The position numbers and the translations under genes were made by a program. From Cryptomeria japonica (lineage: Eukaryota; Streptophyta; Pinopsida; Cupressales; Cupressaceae), in assembly GCF_030272615.1 (NCBI RefSeq), contig NC_081415.1, forward strand, positions 376,977,392-377,041,391: DNA of 64,000 nucleotides, in the 5' to 3' direction. The notes beneath the pieces are model-generated. The model had not been told where the DNA came from and did no database searches. It saw only the letters and a program-made list of their open reading frames with translations. This document shows, piece after piece, positions 11,307 through 21,633 of the stretch (position 1 is the first letter of the stretch; each line of letters begins with the position of its first letter).

Positions 11307-12937
11307 CTCTTCAGAGTATCCTAATATCAAAAATACAAAAAAAAAAATCATAAACATAAAAAATCGTTACTTGGTGAAAACCTGGCAAACAGTCACCTTG
11401 TGACACAAAAAAATAAAAAATAAAAATTGAAAAACATAAAAACATTTCGTCCAACGGTGAAAACCACTTTGGTCGTGCCCTGGGCAAGTACCATGGTGAA
11501 AACTGGGTCACCGGCACCATTCATAGAGACATTGCTCCTCCCTCCTTCAGGATTCCATTTCATCCTTTCACTTTGCACACACTCACAACCTATCCATTCA
11601 TAATAAACTTACCCATTCCCATCATGGCTTGTCATTGATCTACCTAAGAATGGTTAGCCATTCATAATAACATTCCTTTTCACCCCTTTCCATCCATAAT
11701 AAATCAGCTCCTATCTATGGCTAAGGCAAATCTTACATCTAGTGATGGGTGTGGAACTGAGAGCATCACATGTTTCGAGGAGTACAGTTTCTTCCAGTTT
11801 TCTTCAGTCTATACACGCACAATCCGCAATAAAGCAACATCTGCATCGCCAATCCGCAATAAAGTTTTGTCTTCTCTGCAATACGATATCAGTTGCATGG
11901 ATTCAGTTAGTTTCAGATGAGACACAACAACAACAATGGACTTCAACAAAATCAAATCTTTCAACAAACTCAAACAACATTATGGTTCAGTGCTATCTAT
12001 CCTTTTGTGAAAGTAAACATTGTGACCACGATCAAATAGACTTATACAAGTGACAAGAGACACTAAACTTGAGGACTACAATGGATGTTGGTGTCGAGTC
12101 TTGGTTTCTTTTGATTTTATCTTTTGGTGACATGTCTTTTAGTTTTTTCGGGATGTCTTTGACTAGAGATTCTATCTCCAGGATGTCTTTGACTAGAAAG
12201 GCGAGGATGGGGTATCCTCACCTATTTGTATTTGTTGTCTGTGGATTGTCTCTTAGTAATGCTATGACTTGTCCAAGGATATGAGGACACTGAGAGTCTA
12301 GTGTGAACTCAGGCATTCCTTGTTTGTGACTATCTTATCTCCATGCAAACAAGTACAATAACTTTCTGGGTCAAACATATACCTCGATTGTCATAACCTA
12401 TTTTGCCATAATAAAGCTCAATGATGATAACACACAAGAAGCTCTTTCACTTTCATATCTTCTATCTTTCATCCCCCTTTCTTGATTGACCTCCATCGTC
12501 CTTCTTGAGTCTGTGTAGCCTGCTATCACATGACTGAGTATAATGACACGCCAAAAATATTTGCATATCATGTAGTTGCACCTTCATTACCACATATTAA
12601 GCATTTCATACATACATATAGGTATCATAATTGCATCACATCCTGCACACAACACATGTTAGCACATTTTACATTTTCATCATGTAAATAATTATTTGCA
12701 TTATCATATTCATCTACATTTCATACATTCACATTTGCATTTGCATAACATTTATAAAACATAAAAGATCAAAAATAGTGCATTACATCATGTACATATT
12801 TGCATCCATATCATAAATCACATAGAAACATACATCACATAGGTACACATGCATATAGCTGCCGCAAGGATGAATCATCTCATATATATATCAAAAATCA
12901 TAAGTGTCATGATACAATGATGTCAAAATACATATGG
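11307..12937 (+). other. E2 3' non-coding region, first half
   Basis: No sense ORF is supported. Near 11370-11520 are repeated GGTGAAAAC words (11374, 11456, 11493). A 17-base direct repeat, GGATGTCTTTGACTAGA, occurs at about 12151 and 12181. From about 12580 to 12900 the sequence is rich in CAT, CATACAT and CATTTGCAT words, a degenerate low-complexity stretch. Its function is unknown; 3' untranslated filler of this kind is known in Tat-type elements. Confidence 0.5.
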
Positions 12938-13408
12938 CTACACAACCAACCCTCGTGTCACCCTATCTAGACAGAAAAACCCACTAATCACTCCTGCTAG
13001 TACTGATGGTAGTGCCAATCCTGTCTGTGTCATCGTGTCCCAAGCCACGTGTCCTACCCTCATCTCCAGTCCAAGATCTTGAAACACTCATCTCAGTGCA
13101 TCCCTGTCTCTATCTCGATCATAGGGTACTAACTCCCCATCGATCGGTATCCTTAATATCCTGTATACATCTTCTAAGGTGACTACCATCTCACCCATCG
13201 ACAAATGAAAAGTGCATGTCTCTGAATGCTACCTCTCAGCAAGAGCAGTCAGCAAACCCATGTTCGCCCAAAACTCAGGCACATACAAAATGTATCTCAG
13301 ACCCATAACCTCAATGGCAGCCCTGTCCTCGAATGTTAGCTCTGGTCATAACCTCTGAGTCGATGGGAATCTCTCCCGTGAATCCAGCATAGGCAAGTAC
13401 TCTTGTAG
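12938..13408 (-). pseudogene. Antisense plant-mobile-domain (PMD) pseudogene in E2
   Basis: Read on the minus strand from 13408 to TAG at 12940-12938, one frame of about 157 codons has three internal stops and no shift. Characteristic pieces in order are LQEYLPMLDSRERFPS, LTFEDRAAIEVMGLRYILY, LLTALAER, then HSETCTFHLSMGEMVVTLED and VYRILRIPIDGELVP. This order (acidic helix, L-x-AL-ER-W, E-T-H-TFHL, GEM-VTL-DV, LRLPIDG) is the signature of the plant mobile domain found in MAIN/MAIL1 proteins and carried by some Ty3/gypsy elements. The stops replace expected Trp or Arg codons and fit C-to-T or G-to-A change. The 5' end is lost (a stop precedes 13408) and the domain's C-terminal part is missing. 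It lies antisense to gag, downstream of the integrase tail, where Tat-type elements are known to carry antisense extra ORFs. An expressed copy elsewhere could act in transcription or silencing; this one cannot. Confidence 0.78.
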
Positions 13409-13440
13409 TTAAGCAAAGCAATCATGTCAGTCAAAGTGAC

Positions 13441-13730
13441 ACTCATTGTTCATCACAAAGTGTTGTTTCTATCCTAGTGACACTCACTGTTTATCACAAA
13501 GTGTTGCTATCTATCCTAGTGACACTCATTGTTCATCACAAAGTGTTGCTTCTATCCTAGTGGTACTCATTGTTCATCACAAAGTACTACGAGTTTTTGC
13601 ACTCCCTGTTCATCATAAAGTGCTGCTCATATTAGCACTCCCTGTTCATCACAAAGTGCTGCTCATATTAGTACTCCCTGTTCATCACAAAGTACTATGT
13701 CTTGGTACTCACTGTTCATCACAAAGTGCC
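13441..13730 (+). repeat. E2 tandem array, eight units of 34-42 bp
   Basis: Eight copies of the core CTC(A/C)CTGTTCATCACAAAG begin near 13441, 13481, 13522, 13564, 13599, 13635, 13671 and 13704. The first three spacings are about 40-42 bases and the later ones 34-36, so the array has two sub-types. A ninth, weaker copy may sit near 13805. The long open frame over 13446-13754 is only the translation of the repeat and is not called as a gene. Confidence 0.85.
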
Positions 13731-13839
13731 TCGATCTATCCTAGTCTTCCCTAGAGGACCTGCTTGAGTGTATCCTCTCAGCAACTTATCCAATCGACAG
13801 CGTATGTTCATCACAGAACAACCGATTTGACCTTTAAGA

Positions 13840-14112
13840 CATAAACGTGCCTTCATGACATAAACGTGGTTAAAGACTGCACAAATGCGCCTGCTCTGCA
13901 CAAACATGCCTGAAATACACAGACGTGCCTATGCTCTGCATAGACGCGCCTATGCTACACAGACGTGCCCACATTTCACAAATGTGCCTGCACAACACAG
14001 ACGCACTCACATCTGGCACATACGCTTTTCTCAGCATAGAGGCGCCTAGCACAAACGCAGACGCGCCTAGCCAACATAGACGTGTCTGGCACCGACGCAG
14101 ACACACCTACAC
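13840..14112 (+). repeat. E2 array of CACAGACGCGCC-type words
   Basis: At least a dozen imperfect copies of a word like CACAGACG(C/T)GCCT are spaced 20-30 bases apart, for example ATACACAGACGTGCCTATG near 13915 and CATAGACGCGCCTATG near 13940. It is the reverse complement of the word in the leader array 6478-6700 (GCACGTCTGTGT, GCGCGTCTGTG). Open frames on both strands across it are repeat translation, not genes. Confidence 0.75.
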
Positions 14113-14616
14113 ATTTTTGACATTATCCTAAAGCACATTTATTACACTACCTAGCATGCATTAATGACAACATTTATTGCGACAAAGTACAAAGAGGTTT
14201 TGTGGTACTCACCGGCTCTCCTGCATCTGCTGGCCTCTGAAATTGGTGAACGCGATCGAATCTATGCACCAATGCCATCGTTGTTGATTGCTGCTGCTCA
14301 ATTCTCTCTCTACACTCTGATCTCTTGGATGTGTGGATGACAATGAAGATGTTTTCCCCTTGTGGTCTATCTTATAGACTACCCTAGGCATAGCCCTCGT
14401 TTCCCGACTCAGTCTTCATTATCGTGTGACTCTATCACTACTCTATCCTATCTAGTCAGTCCATTCTAGCCTTTCTTTCTTATTGAGAGATTGTCTGCGA
14501 TCTTTTCAAACATTTTCATCCAATCTCTCGAGGGGGCATATCATTCCCATCTTGGGGCAACTTTGTATCAGTTCATCTTATCTTTTTTGAAACAACGTGA
14601 CAAGCTGCATTGTCTT
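14113..14616 (+). other. E2 3' end before the polypurine tract, no gene seen
   Basis: No ORF with recognisable features lies on either strand. If the antisense PMD gene was ever expressed, its promoter should lie here or in the 3' LTR, to the right of 13408. I see no convincing promoter motif. Confidence 0.35.
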
Positions 14617-14630
14617 AAAGAGGGGCAAAA
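14617..14630 (+). other. E2 polypurine tract
   Basis: AAAGAGGGGCAAAA ends exactly where the 3' LTR begins. It primes plus-strand synthesis in LTR elements. E4 has a similar tract, AAAGCGGGGGTTGAA, on the minus strand. Confidence 0.85.
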
Positions 14631-15418
14631 TGTAGACACCTAAAATTGTCATGTCTAATTAAATAAATATTTTATTTATTTAATTATCTAAGCCTAATTC
14701 TTCTATTAATTAAATAAATCCTTATTTATTTAATTAATTCATTTATCCTCTTCTAGCCTTATTTCTCGTTTAAATAAATACATTTATTTATTTAAATTGT
14801 CCTTTTCCTAAATTAAATAAATACTTTTATTTATTTAATTGATCCCACTTCCTCTATTAATTAAATAAATCTTTATTTATTTAATTAATTCATTAGCCTT
14901 TTCTACCCATGACACATGTCATTCATCTCTTAATTCCTACACTACCTACCCTCTCATTATTTTCTTATTTTCTTTACCTACCCTCTAATCATAGTTGACC
15001 TCTTTTACACCTCTCAATCTTATCCCTCCATTTCATATAGTGTCTTCTATATAAGGAGATGCTTCCTTCATTATCAAACCCTGGCAAAAACTCACTATGC
15101 ATTTAGCCCCGACTACGCTTTCGAACTTGCATATGCAATCAAGCCTACTTGCAACCACATTTCCGTTCTTTGTTGAGCTCTTGTGCACACATAAAATCTG
15201 AGAGCAAATATATCAAGCAAGATCAATGGAGATAGGAAGAATGAAGATCCAAACCCTATTGGACATGTGATGGTATAATCTTTGTGATTTCATTTGATTT
15301 TCATTGTCTTAGGTAATCTTCATATGTTATGGTGGATCTTTGTTGTTGTTAAGCTAGGGTTTTGTGGTTGAATTCATTTAGTCTTTCAATATTGTTTTAT
15401 CCATTTTCACCATATACA
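14631..15418 (+). repeat. E2 3' LTR
   Basis: It begins TGTAGACACC and ends CATATACA, followed by the duplicated target GTTGC and resumed E1 coding sequence. By eye it differs from the 5' LTR at about 18 bases plus one single-base indel near the 3' end. Confidence 0.92.
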
Positions 15419-16105
15419 GTTGCATTTAAGACAAGTTTTGTAGAGGTTGAGAGAAGAGAAGTTGTTGATCAACATTAAGAAGTGTACTTTCATGAAGGAT
15501 GAGTTAGTCTATTTGGGATTTGTGATAGTTGAGGATGGTTTGAAGATGGACCCTGAGAAAGTGAAAGCAATTGTTGAATGACCTACACTGGAAAATATTG
15601 GAGAGGTAAGATCATTTCATGGATTGGCTAGTTTTTATCGGAAATTTATCAAAAATTTTAGGTCAATTTGTAACCCTATGATTGAGACCATGAGAGGAGA
15701 TAAAAAAGAATTCAAGTGGACCACCAGAGAAAAGAAGCCTTTGTTGTATTTGCCGGATTTCAATAAAGTATTTGAAGTGGATTCTGACGCAAGTGGAATA
15801 ACAATGGGATCAGTCTTGAGTCAGGAAGGGAGAGCAGTAGCTTATTTCAGTGAGAAATTGAATGATGCCCGGAGGAGATATTCAGTGTATAATCAGGAGT
15901 TTTATGCCATAGTTCAAGCCTTGAAGAAGTGGAGACATTACTTGTTGCCTAAGGAGTTTGTGTTGTATACATATCATCAAGCTTTGTCATATTTGAACAG
16001 TCAGAGTAAGTTGGACTAGAGACATATGAGATGGGTAGAATTCTTGCAGAGTTACCTTTGTGTTGAAACATAGAAGTGGGATATCTAACAAAGTTGCCAA
16101 TGCAT
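15419..16105 (+). pseudogene. pol: E1 C-terminal RT and RNase H, broken
   Basis: The E1 frame resumes after E2 with the RT connection: [27 protein letters not shown] and [16 protein letters not shown] at about 15616-15663. Compared with E6, about a dozen codons are missing between KWTTRE and YLPDFNKVF near 15730. RNase H follows. FEVDSDASG keeps the first Asp and [18 protein letters not shown] keeps the Glu. The third acidic site is Tyr (LYTYHQAL) where E6 has Asp (LYTDHQ), so the active site is lost. Stops fall near 15451, 15579 and 16018. Confidence 0.85.
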
Positions 16106-17216
16106 TGAGTAGGAGAAGGAATTTGCTAACAAAGATGAGAGTGACAATATTAGGATTTGAAGATTTGAAGACCTTGTATGATGATGACCCAAATTTTGCA
16201 TAATCTTGGAAAGCATGTAGAGAATCGATTATGGTTGATACAAGCAAGTGGTTGGATTACTTCATTCAGGATTGGATGTTATTTAGAGGAGTTCAGTTGC
16301 GAATATCTAAGAGTTCTACGAGGGAGAATCTGAGAAAGGAGAAACATAGTGGAGGTTTAGCTAGACATTTTGGCATTGACAAAACAATAGCATTGGTCAG
16401 TGAGAAGTACTTTTGGCCCTAGATTCATAAGGATGTTAAGAGATATGTGCAGAGTTGTAGAGTTTGTCAAGTTGCAAAGGGTAGTAGTTAGAATGTGGGA
16501 TTGTATAAACCTTTGACAGTACCGGTAAGACTTTGGGAGGATATTAGCATGGATTTTATACTTGGATTGCCTAAGACACCGAGAGGGAATGATTCTATAT
16601 TTGTGGTAGTGGATAGATTCTCGAAGATGACTCATTTCATACCTTGTAAGAAGACATCAAATGCATTGCATGTAGCAAACCTATTTTTCAAGGAAGTGGT
16701 GAGATTGCATGGATTACCTAAGAGCATAGTTTCAGATAGATACACTAAATTTGTTGGCTATTTTTGGAGAACACTTTAGAAGAAGATGAAGATAGATTTG
16801 AAGTCAAGTTCTACTTTTCATCCACAGACTGGTGGATAGACAAAAGTTGTTAATTGGAGTTTGAGAAATTTGTTGAGATGTTTAGTGGGAGATAAAATCG
16901 GGTTGGGATTTGATCGTTGCACAAGCAAAGTTTGCCTACAACAATTTAGTAAATAGATATACCAGAAGAACACCTTTTGAGATTGTTATCAGAGTGCATC
17001 CTAGAGGTATATCACAATTGAGAGACATTAGTAGTGAAGACCAGAGAAGTTCAGAAGAAGAAGACTTTGCAGATCACAAGGCAACATTGCATATTCAAGT
17101 TAAGCAACATTTGGAAGACATGAACAACAAATATAAGGAGAAGATAGATGAGAAGAGGAGACATAAGGAATTTGAAGTTGGTGATGAAGTGATGGTATAT
17201 TTGAGAAAATAGACAT
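16106..17216 (+). pseudogene. pol: E1 integrase, broken and missing its C-terminus
   Basis: The H2C2 zinc-binding part is at about 16340-16470 (KHSGGLARHFGIDK, then CRVCQVAKGSS). The DDE core follows, with [18 protein letters not shown] (first Asp) near 16535, [12 protein letters not shown], and [14 protein letters not shown] (second Asp) near 16725-16760. The region of the third acidic residue near 16840 reads TKVVNW, so the expected Glu is Lys, a G-to-A change. Later, KRRHKEFEVGDEVMVYLRK marks the start of the GPY/F-type module. The sequence then jumps at about 17213 to the last codons of pol, losing roughly 330 bases with the chromodomain that E5 and E6 retain. Several stops and a shift near 16900 make the gene dead. 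Confidence 0.82.
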
Positions 17217-17270
17217 TTTTTGTATTTCTCAGGTAGAGGTAGACTATCTTGGTTTTCCTCTGAACCCAAC

Positions 17271-17290
17271 AAAGTGAGAGGCTCACTTTT
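17271..17290 (+). other. Palindrome at the pol end / 3' LTR boundary of E1
   Basis: AAAGTGAG-AGG-CTCACTTT forms an eight-base stem with a three-base loop, 18 bases before the 3' LTR. The same structure is found at the same place in E5 and E6, where the gag-pol stop codon TGA lies in its left arm. No ordinary purine tract is visible between here and the LTR. Confidence 0.65.
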
Positions 17291-17308
17291 CGAATAACCC
17301 CAGATGTC

Positions 17309-18109
17309 TGATGCAGGAGCATCCCCGATTCTTAGCAATCCTGTATCAACCAATTTTTTTTTCCTTTATGTTTGCTTTCTGTTTACAGTTTCAACTTTCC
17401 TTTCTGTGTGTCCTGATTTTGGCTCACCGGATTCTACAGAGTTGGATTCTACTCGAAGACTTGACCATCTTTCTTGTTTCTAGACCGCATCGCATTTCGA
17501 TCATTTTTCGACAAGATATCGCTATCGGTTTCCTTGAAAATTTCTTGTTACCGGTTGGCAGTTCTTGTTACCGGTTGCCTAGACCTATTTTGGTGATCTA
17601 CTAGAACCCCCTTCCGAAGCTTGTAGAGCCTTGGGCGTTGATTTTGATGTTCCTTGGCATGTGGTCGACCTTTTCCCGCGATCTATGTTTTCATCATTTG
17701 GATTTTCCGAAGGAATCTCTTGGCGGAGGCCGACCTTGTTATTTTACACATTAGGTCTTGTTCTTTGGGTTTTGATCCTTTTGGGCCGATTGGATCCTTT
17801 GGATCGATATATAATTTTAATTGCGCATTAGAATGGAATCAATTAGAGGATCAAGTAGCTAGATTGTGCATATAAGATAGATCTCAATATTCAAGGTCCT
17901 GGTTGTGAGCTATTCTGTATGTTCTACTAGGCCTGTGAATCAGGATGTTGTAACTCGGTTGTTACCGGTTGGTTGTAATCAATTTTCATGAAATAAAACA
18001 ATCCGTTTTGCATTGCCTCCATCACATCTTTTTGTTTCTGTTGTGTTTACTCTTGCTGATTAGTATGGATTAATCTCCTTGAGGTCCCTCCTCACTGGTG
18101 ACTGCTTCA
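17309..18109 (+). repeat. E1 3' LTR
   Basis: It begins TGATGCAGGAGCATCC and ends GACTGCTTCA. It is followed by GTATT, which matches four of five bases of the CTATT before the 5' LTR. It lacks the AT dinucleotide run of the 5' LTR. Confidence 0.9.
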
Positions 18110-18162
18110 GTATTGATTGTTTTTAACATTCATATGTTGGCATCAATACCAATGGGGGAGAT
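18110..18162 (+). other. E0 polypurine tract and flank (right piece)
   Basis: Copia sequence resumes after E1. GGCATCAATACCAATGGGGG then GAGAT leads straight into an LTR starting TGTTGG. E3 and E7 have the same wording immediately before their 3' LTRs, so 18151-18161 is the polypurine tract. Confidence 0.75.
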
Positions 18163-19470
18163 TGTTGGATATTAGAGTTGTTGGAATGTGTTGATTTCAT
18201 TGATGTCAATATATTCTTGTGTTGCAAAGAATTGGTTTGTTGTAGAGAGTTGGTTTGGGTGATCTATTGTAGATGTGTTGATGCATATTAATGGGTTTTG
18301 AGATGCTTATCTCGAGTTGATTCAGTGTTTCGGAAGGTGATTTGGTCGAGTTATATGATCCGGTGTAGTGGTTGGTTTTTCTATTGGTTCTGTATTGCAA
18401 AGTTGTTATTTTTGGATTGGATTGCTCCAGAATTGATTCCTTATGTGGTGCGTATTTTGGAGCATTTTTGACATTCATGTGTGTCCTTATATCGGATAGT
18501 TCATGATTTGGAATTTCGCAAGCGTATCTTTCAGTTTGTCAGTTGGTGTTCTTGAACTCCGGTGATGGTGATAATGATGATTCTTATGATCTGAGTTGTT
18601 GTGGTGATTGCAGCAGAATTCATGTTGCTTTTTTATGTTCTTTGATCATTTCCTATGCATTTTGGTGGTGCATGTTATTGAAGATTTTATTGGTTCAGTG
18701 GTATTCTTCATGCTATGCGACATATTCGGTGGTTTAGTGTGTTGCAGATGATCTTGGTGAATTATTTGGTGATGTTGCATGTTTAAGGATTTGATTTGGT
18801 TCCATGCTATGTCATGGCTGACATTGTATTGGTCCGGTTATTTATTTATGTATCGTGTGGTGTAATTTTGTAATTAGGTCTTATGTGTTGAGACGACCTT
18901 GAGGTCAAGATTGATTATTTGTATAAATAGGTGATTTAATCATGTAAGTTGTGTGTTTGTGAGTGTTCTATGATTTGTGAGAGTATTGTATGTGCGAACA
19001 AGTGAATCTATCATTCAGAAGTGTGGAAGAGAAGAGAAGAGTTGTCGTGTAGACAATATGCTTAACAGGAACTGTGATCAGGCATTTGGAGATGCTATTC
19101 TTTTAGTTCATGTAATTTGGATTGTTGTCCGATATTTGTAAGGCAATGAACCTTCCTAAGGTTGTTTCCCTTTGTTGTTTTGAGCACTGAGCTCTAGGTA
19201 GTGTTCTTGAATGCATGTGCATTCCCTATTGTAATATTTTCACATACTAATACAGAGTATCATCTTATTGTGGGTAGGTTCCTACCATGGTTTTTCCCTT
19301 AACAAGGTTTTCCATGCCAAAAATCAATGTTCTATGTGTGTTGTTGATGTGGTGATTATTTTTGTTATTGTTGTTCATGATCAGATCTAAAGTTAAGGTT
19401 ACTTTGTTTAAGTTTGGTGAAAACTGATTCAGCCCCCCCTCTCAGTTTTCCTACTGCTTTGTTGGCAACA
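18163..19470 (+). repeat. E0 3' LTR (Ty1/copia, SIRE-like)
   Basis: It begins TGTTGGATATTAGAG. Near its end it carries CTGATTCAGCCCCCCCTCTC, a C-rich block that E3 and E7 also carry just before their LTR ends. The right boundary is set at GTTGGCAACA by analogy, since no second E0 LTR is in the window to check it. A TATAAATAGG stretch at about 18920 is a possible core promoter. No ORF is supported. Confidence 0.7.
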
Positions 19471-20615
19471 ACAATATATGGTAGAAATGGGTCCCAATGA
19501 ACCAAATTCAAATGACTAAATGATCCCATTGAAAACAATTGTTGGAAGCTTTCAATGAAACAACTTTAAAATCTATAGAAGCATTAGGTGTAGATGGGTT
19601 ATCAATAAACTAATAATCTCAAAGAGATGTGTCTACATAAGATGGTGCAATAAAAGTTTGAGTATCATCCACAAGAGCCTAGTCATCTAAGAAAACATCA
19701 CTTCCAAATGAAGATCCAATATCAATTGCTATATGATGGTTTAAGTAATGAAATGACACTCAATGTGCTCTATTTAATGTAGAGTATCTTCAAAAAAATA
19801 AAAATACATATTAGCCCACAGACCATGTTATTATTATTAAACCATGCATTCTTCTATTCATTATCACTTGGCTCATAAATGAGTCTTAGGAGATAGGGCA
19901 ATAGATCGTACTCAAGGAAGTGATTCTTTAACACTTGTTTCTAATACAAATAGCTCTCTGAGGTTAGCTTGACAATAGAAGGATGAAAAATTATCAAGAG
20001 ATATAATTAGCCCCCCATAAATGAAACTTTATCTCAATTTGTGATTACAAAAAACTTTAAGTGACACCCCCAAAGATAATAAAAATTTCTTTTTTTAACC
20101 TCTAATCTTTAGTACTTGTAGAAAAACTATTTTTTCTCCTTCTTCCTTGCTCTTGTGTGTTCTAATAGCATGTAAAATTTCAATTAAATCTACAAATCAC
20201 AATATGGATCTAGCTTAAAAGAAAAGAACAAAACTTGCAAATGAAAGAGGAAAAATTTAGAGCAAGAATAAGAATGATTAATTGTTTCATTAATCATTTA
20301 TAAATGAATTAATTACAATATATAAAGCCTTCATCAAATCAAAAAATGAAGGAAAAATAGCAATAAAACTAAAAAAATAGAGATATTCCTTAGCTAGATT
20401 AAAAAAAAAAGCAACAAAAGTTTTTCTCCATCGCAGGAATAAAATAGGCAATTACACCTATAAAATTAGATGAAGTGGAAATTTTCTACTAAGAAATTTA
20501 ATACTCCTTTGGATCTGTAGTGAAGTATTAATCTTGATCCACTAAAGGTACAACCTATTTCATCTAATAAAAAAATAATGCATGACTAGGTATGCCTGGA
20601 AACTAAGATTCAAAT
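19471..20615. other. Unassigned AT-rich sequence, left flank of E4 (E9?)
   Basis: I recognise no gene on either strand. The sequence is AT-rich with several homopolymer A runs (about 20400, 20570). It ends in CAAAT, the E4 target duplication, and connects across E4 to 34570. The joined sequence then reads as a coding-like fragment, so part of this stretch may belong to the same old Ty3/gypsy element. What fills 19471-20500 I cannot say. Confidence 0.35.
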
Positions 20616-21633
20616 TGTAATGGTGAAAAAATAATTTAGGGTTTGCAACATAGAAAAGAGACACCACTAAATATTTTTACTTAGGTACCATTACATTCAA
20701 AACAGGGAAGGGAATTCACTAGATTTAGTCACAAATTAGATAAGGACTGAATACTAAATGGATTTAATTAATTTTGATTTCCTCTTTTGTAAATTGAAAT
20801 GCTGAAATTAGGTAAAGTGCTGAAAAATGAAGGTAAAAACATGTAAATAGTAACCTATAGATGCAGGATTGAGCAGGGCTCTTGGAATTGAGCAATGTAA
20901 GCCAAGTCAGACCTGCTCCTCGAAAAATATCCTAAAATGTTGGGATTGTGGTGCTCGTTGCCATGCTCCTCCTTACTTTTCACATGTCAAAAATGGTTGA
21001 TTCGTCTCTGTGAATAAAGCTTATTCTAATGAGTACAACTCTTTACCTATTTCCTACACACAGAAAGAAGGGGAAATAGGTTAGGAATAGGGGTTTGCCT
21101 AAGTCAAACCCTGATTGAGGAATCAACCTTGGATGAAATGATGCAAATGATGAAATAAATAATGGAAATATATACCTCAGATTTAAAATGACTGATAATG
21201 ATGCTTTGCTCCTTGAATGTAATAACATATATTGTATGAAATGGCGTGAACATGAGAAAACCCTAATCACACACACATGCTTGCAAATGTGATGCAAATT
21301 TTCCCCACAATTGATAGATGAAGAATATGCAACCTTGAAGACCTCTAGAAATGCTTGATGATGAATACTTCAATGCTTCAATGCTTGATTGCTTGATTAT
21401 AGTGATCTCATAATCTCTCTTGTTATCAAAATGAGAGGGGAAAGCCTCCTTATATACTTTCTTGTTGTCAAACATATTAATTTTTTGACATAAGCGGACA
21501 TGAAGCAAGGTTTCCCACTTAAAATATGGATAGAGAAAAGGGTTTAAATTAGGGACCAATTAGGAAGGACGATGGCATGGCGCCATGGTCGCAGTGAGGA
21601 CCAAGGCACCACGCCCTAGTCCAACCACATATT
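20616..21633 (-). repeat. E4 3' LTR, first part (left of E3)
   Basis: It matches 33383-34397 base by base in long stretches, for example TTTAGGGTTT, CCACTAAATATTTT and CTTGCTTCATGTCAG on the minus strand. It ends at the E3 target ATATT and continues at 29004. Short ORFs within it have no features. Confidence 0.85.

Larger units (their letters stand above)
3597..15418 (+). mobile_element. E2: Tat-like non-autonomous LTR retrotransposon without RT
   Basis: E2 has paired LTRs of 789 and 788 bases, a primer site starting TGG, a purine-rich tract before the 3' LTR, and flanks GTTGT (3592-3596) and GTTGC (15419-15423). It sits inside E1's RT gene: E1 sequence resumes at 15419 exactly where the intact relative E6 would continue. 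The 10.2-kb interior has a long leader, gag, protease, an integrase C-terminal tail, and a 3.3-kb 3' region with two arrays and an antisense pseudogene. RT, RNase H and the integrase core are absent. By eye the LTRs show about 18 substitutions and one indel (about 2.3 percent), the lowest divergence in the window. Confidence 0.9.
354..18109 (+). mobile_element. E1: chromovirus (Ty3/gypsy) provirus, split by E2
   Basis: E1 is a complete but dead Ty3/gypsy element with two roughly 0.8-kb LTRs, an initiator-Met primer site, gag-protease-RT-RNase H-integrase in that order, and a five-base flanking duplication, CTATT (349-353) against GTATT (18110-18114). It is inserted in the 3' non-coding end of copia element E0. 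E2 occupies 3597-15418 inside its reverse transcriptase. The same family occurs as E5 and E6, which retain a chromodomain that E1 has lost by deletion. By eye its LTRs differ by roughly 10 percent, so it is clearly older than E2, as the nesting also requires. Confidence 0.9.

Noticed and set aside
13441-14112. Possible CRISPR-like regular repeats
   Set aside because: Units are head-to-tail tandem repeats with diverged copies and no unique spacers, inside a plant retrotransposon.
13446-14131. ORFs across the two E2 arrays on both strands
   Set aside because: The open frames come from the tandem repeats themselves; repeat periods and frames do not agree with a conserved peptide.
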